Assembly (NCBI RefSeq): GCF_947242115.1
Contig: NC_074720.1
Span: 12,062,645 to 12,126,644 of the forward strand
Source of the DNA: Biomphalaria glabrata
Taxonomy: Eukaryota > Mollusca > Gastropoda > Planorbidae
Reading direction: 5' to 3'
Length of the DNA: 64,000 nucleotides
Of this stretch, positions 38,701-48,462 are shown one piece after another. The notes under the pieces are model-generated. The model made no database searches, was not told the origin of the DNA, and saw only the letters and a program-made list of their open reading frames with translations. The position numbers and the translations under genes were made by a program. Each line of letters opens with the position of its first letter. Position 1 is the first letter of the stretch.

Positions 38701-41700
38701 ACGCAACGTGCCTGAAGATGAGGAGACCGGAACCACTAGCTATCACCAGCATCATCTCCCGCAGAAGTCAAGACAAGAGTATGACACACGCTTCGTCCCG
38801 AGTGGCCTTGAAAATGATCAGGTCCTGCCCCCCTTTGACAGAGTAGACACTCCGACATCCTCGCGGCTCCCAGGGAATCGTTACGGTAGAAAACCTTGGT
38901 CAAACCTCCCAAGAAATGAGTCGCGTGAATACTTTGAAATGTTTGATCTGGAGAAAAGTGGACAGAGCAAACTCTCCAGCATGGACAGTGTAGACAACGG
39001 GGAGGAATGGACCACAAAGTATGTGCAAGAAACCAGACTGTATGACTACGGAATAGGTGACCTAAGAAATCAAAACAATAATCTAACGCTTGGCGAACAA
39101 AGCAAGAAATTTCAGTCAGGTTTAGGGATATCCCCCAGAACACCAAGAAGAGATGAATCACCTGTTTTTGGAACTGCGAAAAGATTTTCTAAACAGTCGG
39201 CTGCTTTGAGCTTTGAAGAGGTTCGCTGGAGTGATGTCCAGCTTAGGCAGCAGAAGGTGAACACCATACCACCTGTCAAGCCAAAACGAGTCTTCACCTT
39301 TGATAAGCTGCAGGTGCCATATTCTCCATCCAGGCAGCGTTTAGCTGGCTTAGTCAGCAGAGGCTTTATCTCAGATGTAAATAACCAAGGTTTTTCCTCA
39401 AGTATTGATAACCAAGGCTTTTCCTCGGATTTTGAGTCTGAGAGATCTCACTCTAAACATCATAAGGAGGAAGGTGACGACAATGTTGAAGGTCACATCC
39501 AGAGTCGCTTAAAAGGCAACAATTATAATCAGAAACTTCCCATTTCACCGGATGTTCAAATGAGGAACATGTACGGTGTTGACGACAGGCGGCACCGAAT
39601 ATTAAAATGCGCGAGTTACGATGAATCAAAATTGCAAGTTGAATCAAGGCAGCCGTTGTACAAAAACACTCCCACAAGAAAGATCAGCACCGTGTCTGAA
39701 CCTGCTAGAGAACTTCTTGACATCCCAGAATCGAGCATTGCGAAAAGCAAGTGGATGTATCCGAGCGTGGATAATCTTGATCAAATTGATAGTCCTTACC
39801 ATTCTGACGAACATGTAAATATTGTCTACTCAGGAAGCGAACAAAGCAACACTTTTGTAACTCTTCAAACTGGAGATTTCAGTTCAACTGTTCAAGAAAA
39901 CAAAAGCACTGGAAACGTTTTCTTTATAAAATCAGAGGATAATAAGAAATCCCATATGGAAACATCACAAACAGATTTAGGCGCCAAAAAGTCTAAACCA
40001 GATTTTATCTTCCCCATTATTAGCAAAGCCAGTAAGAAAATTCTAGAAGTCAGAAACAGTCGAAAGTTGGAAAATGCCAAAACTTTTGAAACACATAGTC
40101 AAGAGAATCCCAGTAGTCGAAGGTTGTCTTCTCTGTCAGATGAAGACGTCTCAAAGGTAGAGAATGTGAAAACTGTTGGCTCGGCCTCACCATGCTCTGT
40201 CAGCCAAAGTGTGCCCAAAATTATTCTGACCAATGAATCAGAAGAGGACGAAGGAGACATTGTTCAAGGTCAAGGGAAAATGTCAAAACTGAAGACGGCT
40301 CGAGGGGTTCGTCGAATAGCCAGAGCAAACAATCCGTTTTTAATTGAAATCGACCAGTCCAGTTCGATTAAGTCAGAAAAGTTTAGAAGGGCCAGCGCAC
40401 CTAGCATGCCTAGTAACGTCGATCCTAATGTCCACCTTGTTGTCAGTCAAGGTCTGACAAGGTCGTCTTCCAGTGAGCTTCTTAGAGCCCCCATGCTTGC
40501 GGCAGACGTCTCTCGTACAACTAGCTCGTGGTCAGAACTGTACAATCTTGTCACTCACTCTCCAGAACACGATTCAGAACAACGAGAGAGAGTGAAGAAA
40601 ATGATAGACGATAGATACGAAGCACTGTTTGGAAATAAAACTCCAGGCTACGCCTTGGCCGATCGATTAGAAGGTCGCGACCTTTGGTCCCCGCGAATAG
40701 CTAAAAGAAGACATATTGCCAAAAGCAAGGCGGCGTCCTTGGAGCGAGATAGCAGCCTAACGCACATAGAGGAAAAAGATAGTGAAACCGGAAACTACCC
40801 GTCAGTCCTAGCGTCAGATCGTCGTCGCCATTCTGACGAGCCGTGGCGACCCCGAGAAGATGTACCTAGAATTTCAAGCTTATCGGAAGGAAATTCCAGC
40901 ACAAGAAAAATGTTAACCCATGGTACTGACGGCTGCGATCATCTTCAAAGTCTGTCGGCTAATTTTGATGATGATAGCATTCATTTTGATCGTAGTTCAA
41001 AAATGAAAGACTTTTCTGACATGGACATCGCCAGAACTAGAAACAAGGGACAGCAAACTATGTCTCTAAATAAAGACAAAATTAATTTGTCAAAAACAGT
41101 CATTGATGCAGAAGTATCTGATTCTGAAGACGGCGCCCGGAAGTCTAGAGAAAATAATGAAATCCACGGAGACATTGGTCAGAACTCAAAACGAGACCAG
41201 TCGCTAATAATTTCAAATCAGGCACATTTTGTGAAAGTCTCAGAAGCAACTTTAACAGAAGGTCGTAAAGCTGAAGCCCAAGTTAAAAGGTTAGAAAAGT
41301 TCGACTCGTCTAAGAAAGAATTACCAAAAGACCAAGAATCCGACGAAAATAGAAACACTCAAAAGGATTTATGTTCGTTTGATTATTTACACAACACAAA
41401 CCAACCCAAAAATGAAAAGTCATCTTTGGTTCCTAGAACCCCAGAAGGATCAACACATCGTTTCTCTGCTAGTTCATCCCCGGAGTCACTGGAAACTAAT
41501 TATCTACCTACTATCCATGAGCCTGAATTGTTGGGTTTAGGATTTGGCGAATATGCTGATAAAATTGTTGAAAGCAATGAAAACACTAAAACTGTTTCCA
41601 AAACAGCCACCAGAGACATATCGGAAAATGCACACGCAATTATTCATAGCGGGCAAAGAAAGGCAACTTTGCAAAACCAGAATCAAAATGATGACCAACT

Positions 41701-41986
41701 GTCTCCCTTTAGAATACAAAGCGCTATTTCAAGCAATGCTCCCAACAGTATTCATGAGCAGACTGCATCGCCTCCATCAAAACTCAGGAAATCGAAAGTA
41801 GCAGACGACGAGTTTGTACAAATGTTAAAAACAGAGGAAAGGCCATATTTCTCGGATGGCCTGCACGATTCTCTCCCCTCGTCCAAAGACACTTCATTCA
41901 TAGATTTCGACACTTCTGGAGAGGACAATCAGGAAGTCGACTATGATGTGAATTACTTTGATTCCCTGCTTTCGTCTAGTGTATAA
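25358..41986 (+). CDS. Uncharacterised type I single-pass membrane protein, four exons, about 1,492 residues
   Basis: Exons: 25358-25412, 29175-30206, 37126-37228 and 38698-41986. Junction phases 1, 1 and 2 all match and every border is GT/AG. The product has a signal peptide (MRSFLYFVVLLLNLLFVDV), a Ser/Thr-rich ectodomain of about 345 residues with three NxS/T sites, one membrane helix at residues 366-388 followed by basic residues (ARQYRATR), and a cytoplasmic tail of about 1,095 residues. The tail is polar, Ser-rich and mostly disordered-looking, and ends SSSV, a class I PDZ-ligand pattern. I recognise no family. The layout resembles a receptor or adhesion molecule that scaffolds partners, which is inference. 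The introns carry minisatellites and transposons. Upstream or alternative exons are possible. Confidence 0.82.
25413..27550 (+). other. Intron 1 of the membrane-protein gene, unique part
   Basis: AT-rich, with G-rich runs near 26640 and 27425. I see no mobile element or exon with support here. Confidence 0.4.
27551..29025. repeat. 30-bp minisatellite, about 49 copies, in intron 1
   Basis: The unit is GTGTTGAATGCTATTACGGT followed by ATGTAGGAAT. Variants alternate (GTGGTG/GTGTTG, GTAAGAAT/GTAGGAAT). The array stays open for over 500 codons on both strands (LNAITVCRNV and FLHTVIAFTT repeats). It ends 149 bp before the acceptor of the exon at 29175, so it is intronic. Confidence 0.96.
29175..30206 (+). 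CDS. Ectodomain exon of the membrane-protein gene
   Basis: The acceptor is ATCTTCCCCCAG and the donor is GTAATTACC after GAAGAAAATG. Its 343 whole codons are rich in Ser and Thr (STSL, TSPYKSSEST, STQSTWSLESST) with candidate N-glycosylation at NLT, NLS and NRT. It has no Cys pairs or known fold. The in-frame ATG at 29129 lies upstream of the acceptor and is probably intronic. Confidence 0.85.
30617..32359. repeat. 18-bp minisatellite, about 97 copies, in intron 2
   Basis: The unit is AACTACAACCCTATCAAC with CCC/TCC/GCC variants. The 18-base period keeps three frames open for 450-600 codons (QPYQQL, NYNPIN, VVVDRV repeats). These are not genes: the array sits inside a repeat copy in an intron. 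Confidence 0.97.
32955..34392. mobile_element. Foldback-like DNA element with tandem-repeat inverted arms
   Basis: The left arm (32955 to about 33290) is a tandem array of GGTCACTTCATCCCC / GGTCATTTCATCCCC. The right arm (34234-34392) is the same array inverted (GGGGATGAAGTGACC). Directly flanking both arms is CATAAATGAC (32945-32954 and 34393-34402), a 9-10-bp target duplication. Foldback and Galileo elements have this layout with 9-bp duplications. The centre holds a 93-bp tandem array and no transposase. Confidence 0.85.
33552..34040. repeat. 93-bp tandem repeat, five copies plus a partial one, inside the Foldback-like element
   Basis: The unit starts CACCACACCTTGGCCTTTGA and contains the palindrome GATAAGTTATC and TTCTATCTCTCAAAAG. 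Copies are nearly identical. The period is divisible by three, so frames of about 180 codons are open on both strands without meaning. Confidence 0.95.
34761..36090 (+). other. Intron 2 sequence between repeat copies
   Basis: AT-rich with AGATCTAG strings. A minus-strand tRNA-like head lies at about 35848-35918. No exon supported. Confidence 0.5.
35848..35918 (-). mobile_element. tRNA-like SINE head remnant
   Basis: On the minus strand, TAGCTTACTTGATAGAGCGT (A-box-like) and GTGGGTTCGCTGCC (B-box-like) are spaced as in a tRNA. The stems do not pair well enough for a working tRNA, so it is a SINE head or a tRNA relic. Confidence 0.5.
36091..36975 (+). mobile_element. Dispersed repeat, compact reference copy of about 880 bp
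   Basis: Runs from GTTTGTGTGGAAACACAAAC to GACGGACGGACGGACAGACA and the hairpin-like CCCCTTTCGGGGGCCGC. The head is shared with 30511-30600, the 3' tail with 34441-34760 and, inverted, with 51350-51485, and the block CCCAGCGGTCCAGCAGAC with 44115-44270. No coding potential. Confidence 0.75.
37126..37228 (+). CDS. Transmembrane exon of the membrane-protein gene
   Basis: A 103-base exon between TTCTTGTATCTAG and GTCAGTTT. It encodes EWAVP, then VVAVLASTTLVTIVVLMIV, then CARQYRATRV: one helix with a basic stop-transfer segment, so the preceding exon is outside and the next inside. It is too short for a simple open-frame scan. Confidence 0.85.
37365..37540 (+). mobile_element. LINE 3'-end fragment in intron 3
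   Basis: Matches the tail family at 15552: CTACTCTATCAAGAGGCCCG, then a frame with FGELPDQETTSQFI-like residues, and a 3' end with GAGATGAAAAGAAG. A C-run interrupts it. 5'-truncated. Confidence 0.75.
37600..37725 (-). mobile_element. SINE body fragment
   Basis: Read on the minus strand it contains GGTCACTGTGCTAGCCGCAT and TTTGGCCGAGAAC, resembling the core of the SINE at 22982. Degraded. Confidence 0.4.
37795..38567. repeat. 37-bp minisatellite, about 13 copies, just before the last exon
   Basis: The unit is GCTCATTGCAATAGTTCAGA plus CGTCATTGTAATTACAA. One older unit lies at 37795-37850, separated from the main run (38068-38567) by about 215 bp of other, possibly inserted sequence. Each unit carries two palindromes, ATTGCAAT and TGTAATTACA. 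It ends 130 bp before the exon at 38698. Confidence 0.93.
38698..41986 (+). CDS. Cytoplasmic-tail exon of the membrane-protein gene
   Basis: One very long exon (3,289 bases) starting at acceptor TTATTTATTAG (or three bases later, TTAGCAG) and ending at TAA 41984-41986. It starts RRNVPEDEETGTTSYH. The segment around residues 1000-1075, with WSELYNLVTHSPE, RVKKMIDDRYEALFG and YALADRLEGRDLWSPR, is less repetitive and looks like a conserved motif. A short internal duplication NNQGFSS/DNQGFSS lies near 39380-39420. The last 30 residues are acidic and end SLLSSSV. The upstream ATG at 38594 is intronic. Confidence 0.9.
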
Positions 41987-42720
41987 CGCTGTGTTCACCT
42001 GTTGGTTTACTTAAAAGGCTTAGAGCAGCATTCGAGTAATGATTAATAGTATCATACCACTATTTATCTTATTTTAATGTTATATTATGACATATTACTT
42101 TTTTTTGTAATACAATTCTTCTATGGAAATATATTGGAGTATCTTTAATCTATTATATTCAACATTGTTACCATTCAATATGAATCAAATGGATGCCTGC
42201 CAAGTGTAGGCAGGTAATGATATAAGGTTGTTGACCATTGATTAAATTTGGTAGTGAACTATTTTGTTAAACTGTATCCATTTTCTCCATTGGGAGAAAT
42301 CACGTGTACAAGATTTGTACCAGACAGAGAGAGTGCATTTTGTGATGCCAAAAAATGGATCTCACTTGGCTACAATAACTCCCACTCAATTCAAACAGTA
42401 AATTTACATTAGTTTCAAAAAATGCTTTTCCATAATACTTTGTTGCACGTCAGGTATGTATTCAGTATTAGTAATATCATAATAGTGTAATACACAGTTT
42501 AATAATGGAATATTTTCGAAAATATTTGTTTTTCTAAAATTAGGAATGTATCTTTATCGTGTATTTTCATAATCCCCCAAAATAATTCTTTAATAAAAAC
42601 ATTTTTGTTGGGAAAGCAATAACTACATACCAAACAGACTTTCTATAATAGCATGTGTATTTATTATATCTGAATTTCAATCAATTACATTTCAGGGTTC
42701 TTGGTTAATATTTCACCTTG
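41987..42720 (+). other. Probable 3' UTR of the membrane-protein gene
   Basis: AT-rich DNA after the stop codon. A perfect 7-bp hairpin TTTCTCC-ATTG-GGAGAAA lies at 42282-42299, and an AATAAA hexamer at about 42592. Polyadenylation there is inference. Confidence 0.4.
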
Positions 42721-42734
42721 CTTAGGCTTGCTAT

Positions 42735-42960
42735 CTGTATAGATAGTGACGTGATTTTGTTTTACTCACTCTGTCTGTCTGTCAGGTAAAAAGTGTGTAC
42801 ACGTTATTTCTCACACATCCAATCTCGGATCAAATTGAAATTTTGCACAATTATTTCTTGTACCTGACAAAACAAGAATTAACAACAACAAAAAATTTAA
42901 ACCAATTAGTTAATTTAGTTTTGGTAATTAGTTATTTTGTCAGGTATCGAACAAAGGAAA
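42735..42960 (-). mobile_element. Dispersed repeat with GACAGACAGA end
   Basis: On the minus strand it reads through a segment with AATTTCAATTTGATCCGAGA and ends ACAGACAGACAGAGTGAG. The same order is found on the plus strand at 49130-49335 and 54290-54480. Confidence 0.6.
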
Positions 42961-43087
42961 TAAATTGTACTTGAATGAGGTGGTGATATAAGATGATTAG
43001 TCCTCTTTATATTTTGTGTAGAGAATTAGGTCATTTAAAACTAACAATAAATAACTATAAAACTTTCTATTTCCATAAACACTTCGC

Positions 43088-43160
43088 TGACACAGTCAGT
43101 GGTTAGCTTGTTGGCATGAGGAGACTTAAGCCCTCGAATTCGAATTTAAGTCGCACAACT
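43088..43160 (+). mobile_element. tRNA-like SINE head
   Basis: CAGTGGTTAGCTTGTTGGCA (A-box-like) and CGAATTCGAATTTAAG (B-box-like) in tRNA spacing, with no conserved body. Confidence 0.4.
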
Positions 43161-44444
43161 TTGTTTTTATCAAATGCATTTAAAAAGCGATCACGGTAAC
43201 ATTAACGAACCCCTCTTCTTTCTTGTTTCCCCCCAACTGCTCCAGACAAGTGACCCTATAATATTTACATAAGATTGTTACTAATTATTACATTTTTACT
43301 ACCTTTACTATTTTAACTGTGAATAGATCTTGTTTTTAATGATTTAACTGTATGGAATTTAGCTCTTGCAAAGTTGCAATGGAGAGTAATCCTTGAAAGA
43401 TTACCGACATGGCCTACATTGTGCCGATGTGCCAAAAACTCAAACTCAAAAGCTTAAAGTATGAAATTTCGCTAAACAAAACAATTTGTAAAAATATGCC
43501 TAATCAAACAGATTAAATACGTTTAGTCTAGAGATATAACAAATTTAAATTACGTTTAATATAAGCTTTGTTTAATTTAAAAGTTGGTTTTTTTTTACAT
43601 TTTTATTTCGTTTTTTCCTATTTCCACTGGCTACCCAATCACTTCATCCACAACGGCTTGTAAAACAAACCATCTCAGCGTACAGATTTCTTGTGTTCAT
43701 TCAGTAGAAACACTTTAGGCAGTAAACACAGCAGACGATATTAATCAGTGTTTTCTTTGCTCCGTTAAAAAAAAAAAGAGTTCACATTACTTGATGTTAT
43801 TTTCAGTGGCGCAAAATTAGTTGTAATGGTTTTTAGATGGGTTGCTCTGCTGAGAAATACTGCATTCCGCGCAGTCAACAGGTCATGAGACAGTAAATAG
43901 ATTGGTCTTTAAACTGAATGGTCTTTTTTTATATTGTTATTTTAAGTGCACTTAGCAGAATAAACAATGGAATTATTATTTTGTACTTTTGTATTTAAGA
44001 TCAATATTCAAATAAATTAACTTAGATTACTCTACCCACGCTAAAAGGAATGATCATTTGGAGTTCTCTCCCTTAGTTTCACATCTACAGGGAATGCATA
44101 AACCACGCTCAGGCGTTTTTATTCCATTGTCGTCTTCCGTTATTGTAGGGATATCACCTTCACCTATCCCTTTAGTCTGTTGGACCGTTGGGGCACAACA
44201 CTAGATTTGTCGACCGTCTTTCTCCATTTTACGGTCATGATCTCAATCGGTGTAACGAGGGCTAGTGTCGAGATTTAGAACTCGTTTGAACAGAATGCTG
44301 CCAACTCTAAGTATACTTCAATTCGGTGTAGACCTAATAAATCGATAAAGCTACACAGTTTTGCTTATGAAAAGTATATTGATAAAAGTTTCCAGTTATT
44401 CTAGAATATGTTTAGCTCATTTCACACTAACATTTGGCTGGCAA
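43161..44444. other. AT-rich intergenic DNA
   Basis: No gene supported. It includes a minus-strand fragment of the 880-bp family at about 44115-44270 (ACTAGATTTGTCGACCGTCT, GTCTGTTGGACCGTTGGGGC). Confidence 0.5.
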
Positions 44445-44745
44445 AAAGGAAGAACTCCTCAATACTATGAAGAGACGACATCTGGGCTGGTTTGGTCATA
44501 TTGTAATATTGGTCATATTGGTCACTATCATAAGTCATTCTTCAAGGTAGGCCTACAGTGGAGGGAACACGAAGAAAAGGTCGTCCAAAGATAAGCCAGC
44601 TGGACAACGTAAAAGAATGGACCGGCCTCTCTCCTGATATCCTGCTAAGAACAGCTGCTGGCCAGGAAAAAATGGATTGATTTGGTTTCGCAAATAGTCA
44701 AAGCAGCCCAACGAAGAGAGACATGGGATAGATGAGATTCTCCAA
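44445..44745 (+). mobile_element. LINE ORF2 3' fragment, third family
   Basis: Frames on the plus strand give MKRRHLGWFGHI, then GTRRKGRPKISQLDNVKEWT and GLSPDILLRTAAGQEK, the RRWLGHV...GRPKK..WTDNIKEWTGLS end seen in animal LINEs. At least one frame change. Confidence 0.8.
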
Positions 44746-44924
44746 AAGTATCTTGGGGGAAATCCTGACAACGTTTCTGTTGACGCCAAACGAGTGCAAT
44801 AGTTCTGTGAAACTGAGATGTCCCTAAGATATTTTGATATTTAACAAGTCAAGAAGATTTTCACAATTAACTATGCAAAGTCCACAAAACTCTAATGGGT
44901 AACTGACTTTGTTTGAGGAAAGTA

Positions 44925-45375
44925 AATGCGGTTGGTCGTTGTGTTGGCCACATAACACCCAGCTCGTCAAGGCCGGCTTTAGGCTGTTACCGATTGCTAA
45001 AAATTGGGCCCCTCACCTGGCAGGGGCCCCGCAATTTACATTTAGAATATTGCTATTAGTCATGGCTCTTGTCATAGGCTTTTAAAGATGTAGGAGTTAA
45101 AGGATTAACATATTTAGTGTATCGTACGATTGACGTCACTAACGTTTGAGTTGCTTCCTTTGCATGTTGGATAATACATGTTAATATAATGACCTATTTA
45201 ATAGTAATACAATAGTTGTTATTGTAAAACAAAATGTAGACGAGGGGCTTCGCAAGCTTCCATTAAATTGGAGATGGCAATTTGTAAGGCCGGCCCTGCA
45301 GCTCGTTAACCGTTGAGCGACGGTTGGCCAAATAAACTTTAACATCATCTGCCCCTATAGATTGCAAGGTCTGAA
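44925..45375 (+). mobile_element. SINE body split by a hAT MITE
   Basis: Outside the MITE the two halves read GGTTGGTCGTTGTGTTGGCC..ACATAACACCCAGCTCGT and TTAACCGTTGAGCGACGGTT..GGCCAAATAAACTTTAAC..CATCTGCCCCTATAG, which join to match the SINE body at 47985-48110. The tRNA head is missing. Confidence 0.75.
44968..45298. mobile_element. hAT MITE (331 bp) with perfect 8-bp target duplication
   Basis: Termini CAAGGCCGGCTTTAGG and (inverted) CAGGGCCGGCCTTACA. The flanking CAGCTCGT at 44960-44967 and 45299-45306 is identical. Internal GGGCCCC/GGGGCCCCGC blocks lie near the left end. It interrupts a SINE. Confidence 0.93.
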
Positions 45376-45945
45376 AGTGATTTTTTTTTTAGATACAAAG
45401 CCAAGGACGCTAAAATAAACGTCAATGCTGCCAACTAAATGAAAGCTTCAAACGTAAGACAATTTGATTCTGCTGTGCTAAAAAAGGGCACACACAAATA
45501 TCACTTAATTATATTTTTTAAAAAAAACTAGCTTATCAACAGTTCCCTTATTCTGTACAAAAAAAAAAGCTAGCTGTTTATGGATTTGTTGCCATGGATT
45601 AAAATTTCCGATATTTTAAACATTTTTTTCTTTATATTTGTAAATTAGTCACTGTGCCTTCTCACAAACCGCTCTGGCTTTCCCACAGCACACGAAGCTC
45701 TTCAACATCAATTCTGACAGTTTGGGGGGGGGGGGGAAGTGTTTTGGATAGATCCACACTGAAAGCGAGCATAAATGAACAGTAGTAAAAGAAGGGTGAA
45801 ATTGCAACGGCGCAAGGTGATTACATATACCCAAACTGCGACCGCAGCTGTGCATCAAGGATTGGATTCTTTAGTCACACAAGAAGCTGAAAATAATAGT
45901 GAAACATGAATCATTTTATCTTTTCCTTGTCCAATATTCGCAGCT
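45376..45945. other. Intergenic DNA, nothing recognised
   Basis: AT-rich with poly-A and a G12 run near 45725. A minus-strand frame at 45649-45858 has no family signal. Confidence 0.4.
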
Positions 45946-46250
45946 TTTATATAATCAACGTTTTAGAATATGCGTCCTCTATTTTGGCACTCCTTAACTC
46001 AAGACAACATAAGGAAACAGATGCAAAATAGAGCAGTGAGATTTATCACTTATGAATATTCATTTCAGACTAGATTACTACTAAAAGTAAAATCATTAAA
46101 ATCACGAATGTAAAACCTTTTATTTTTAGGTTCTTAGAAATGGCATAAAGTAGAAAGTTCAATAGGCCAGTGTTACTTGGTTTTACTTAATCTTTCTGAC
46201 GTACATAAACTACAGACACAGAATTGTTGTTTTTATGTTTGTTTGTGTTC
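45946..46250 (+). mobile_element. LINE ORF2 fragment (CR1/jockey-like)
   Basis: The plus-strand translation has VLEYASSILALL, then DNIRKQMQNRAVRFITYEYS and FQTRLLLKVKSLKSR. This matches the ILEYASSVW..I..IE.VQRRAARF pattern after the reverse transcriptase. Frame changes are present. Confidence 0.75.
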
Positions 46251-46875
46251 ATAAATTTAAGGTTTATTTTCAGCTCAAGAAAATTCGAGCTAGTTTTATA
46301 AAATGTTGTTAACATCTCTTAACAATGAAAGCCCAACAAAATGAAAGTATCCAATATCCAAACGATGGCCAGTATTCCTTTACTAAACAGGGCAAAATTT
46401 ATTTCATTTTTGTTAGCTTGCTTCTTAATGCGGACTTCGTCACAAAGGAAGGACCGATTTTATAGCTTGAATCAACAGTTTTCGTCCAGCAGGGGGTAAC
46501 GGCCACGTCCGCGGATATGTCTGTATCCCAGAGTCCACTTCACTATTGTTCTCTTCCTGCCGCGGTGAATCCTGGGTCCTTATTCACGTGAAATCCGTAA
46601 GGCGGGCTAAATTAAGTTTTCTTCGTCATAACTCTCAAGTAGTGGGAGGTAGAATTCTAAACATTGAATGTAATGTGAGCTTAGCGATTTTTTTTTTCGT
46701 CTGCTTGTTGTCATCACGCCTTCTGGGAACGAGGACCCCCCCCCCCATCCCTTCCCTCACCCACACTTAAAATGCTAACCTACAATAATTTTTGCCAGAA
46801 TTTTCTCCCTTTCATCTTCATTTCTTTTGGTCATCACGTGGTCAAGTGACCTCACTCAAATAAACAAATATTTGG
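46251..46875. other. Intergenic stretch with a GC-richer patch
   Basis: About 46430-46620 is richer in GC and CpG than its surroundings (CCACGTCCGCGG). It could be a promoter area or old coding DNA; I cannot decide. Confidence 0.3.
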
Positions 46876-47275
46876 TATAAAAATGCGACTTTCTCACTGG
46901 TATATACAATTAGAGTATTTAAGGGCCTGTTGCCAGTTAGCAATAAAATAGTGAGTGGAGAGTCCTTGTGAAATGTTACTCCTTTTAATTAAAGGAGCAG
47001 GTTTAATGAATAACTCTTTCAGTCAATTTCTTTAGCTTGATATTGTAAGTCATCTATTGAAGAGTTCCACTCAGACAACGAAGTTAAGGAGAAGTTATAA
47101 AATAGAAAGTGTAACATAAATAACAGCTAACCAATTTATTCTAGTTGTATCTATAGGACTAAATATAATAGACAGTTTAAAGAGGGAAGAGTATAAGATT
47201 TTTAAGCCACCATTTCGTTTTACTCAAACCTAAAGGTCCGAGGATCATTTTTAAAAATACTTTTGGCACTTTAAG
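46876..47275 (+). promoter_or_regulatory. Possible TATA promoter and 5' UTR exon of the peptide gene
   Basis: TATAAAAATGCG at 46876 is followed about 25-30 bases later by a possible start site near 46903. A strong donor, TTTAAG/GTAAGTG, lies at 47275/47276. The next acceptor with a long pyrimidine tract is CTCTTCCTCTAG at 50528, directly before the signal-peptide ATG at 50591. No transcript evidence. Confidence 0.3.
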
Positions 47276-47880
47276 GTAAGTGTTTTGGTGATATTTTCAT
47301 TTATTTTAGGATATGTTTAATAACTAAACAGGGGAAAGGGTGGAAATGGAGAGATTGTGCATTAAAATATAGGCCTACATTTGATTTTTTAAATTTTTTC
47401 TTTAATTTTTTTTTAGGGCGGGAGTGGGGAGGGGAGGCTGTTCTGGAAATTAACATTAAATTATCCTATAAGTGGACTTTAATTAGTACTATAAAAGATC
47501 AATGTATTACATTGTTCTGGATCTAATTAAGTGGTTGACTATGCGTTATTTTGGTTTTAATTAATATCTTAGATGTCTGTTGTTGTTGGGTTTTTTTTTC
47601 AATTTATACAATTAGCTCACAGTTTCGTTATATTAACAAAAAAAATCAAAAAGTCAAAATACAGAATTTGAATAATTTATTTTGACATCACTATCCTACT
47701 GAGCTGACATTTCGCACATAAACCAGTATTAGGTGACAACACATTTCATTTAAAGTTTCAGAAAGATCAATTCATTAATGTTATAAAAGACTATAATTAA
47801 TTCGTTTGTGTTATGTGGAAAAAAATTTTTTTTAATGCGGTCATTTTATTTTCAATTATTTAGATACTATTTATAGATCT

Positions 47881-48115
47881 GGGGCGCGGTGGTTGAGCGA
47901 TAAAGCGCTTGGCTTCCGAACCGGGGGTTCCGGGCTCGAATCGTGCTGAAGATTGTGATTTTTAATTTCGGGATCTTTGGCGCCTCCGAGTTGGTGAAAA
48001 GTAAACGATGTTGGTTGTTTTAATGGCCACATGACACCCTCGTTAACCGTGGGCCACAGAAACAGATGCTGTCATCTGCCCTATGGGCTTCAAAGTCTGC
48101 ATAGGGGACATTACT
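47881..48115 (+). mobile_element. tRNA-derived SINE, complete-looking
   Basis: The head GGGGCGCGGTGGTTGAGCGA with TAAAGCGCTTGGC (A-box region) and GTTCCGGGCTCGAATCGT (B box) is clearly tRNA-like. The body has GGTTGTTTTAATGGCCACAT, GACACCCTCGTTAACCGTGG and CATCTGCCCTATGGGCTTCA. The body is shared with 44925-45375 and, more distantly, 22982-23250. Confidence 0.88.
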
Positions 48116-48167
48116 TTTTTATTATTCATAGATCTAGATTTATATATTTATGTTTGAACATTTGTTT

Positions 48168-48240
48168 TGGGTGGTTAGCTAAGTTGGTTAGAGCGTTGCT
48201 CTATTAACTCAAGTGTCGTATTCGAACACAACTCAGCAAA
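48168..48240 (+). mobile_element. tRNA-like SINE head
   Basis: GGTTAGCTAAGTTGGTTAGA with GCGTTGCTC and GTATTCGAACACAAC in tRNA spacing. The stems are imperfect. Confidence 0.45.
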
Positions 48241-48462
48241 TTCAATCATATGAACAAGACAATGAAAATGCAAGGAAAAGAATTTTTTAAAATATAATTG
48301 CTACAAAATTATGTCCTGTGAATGCTTAGTTTACTGTATTATTCTAACTGCTTGTTGAACTTTTCCAAGCATTTAATTGCGTCGCCCCTTTTTATATTTG
48401 AAATGACTCATTACGTCTATTCACTTTGAGCGATAAATGATTGCAGTAATAGCATCTCTGTC

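Noticed and set aside
47881-47955. tRNA gene candidate
   Set aside because: Good A and B boxes but followed by a SINE body shared with other copies, so it is the head of a SINE.
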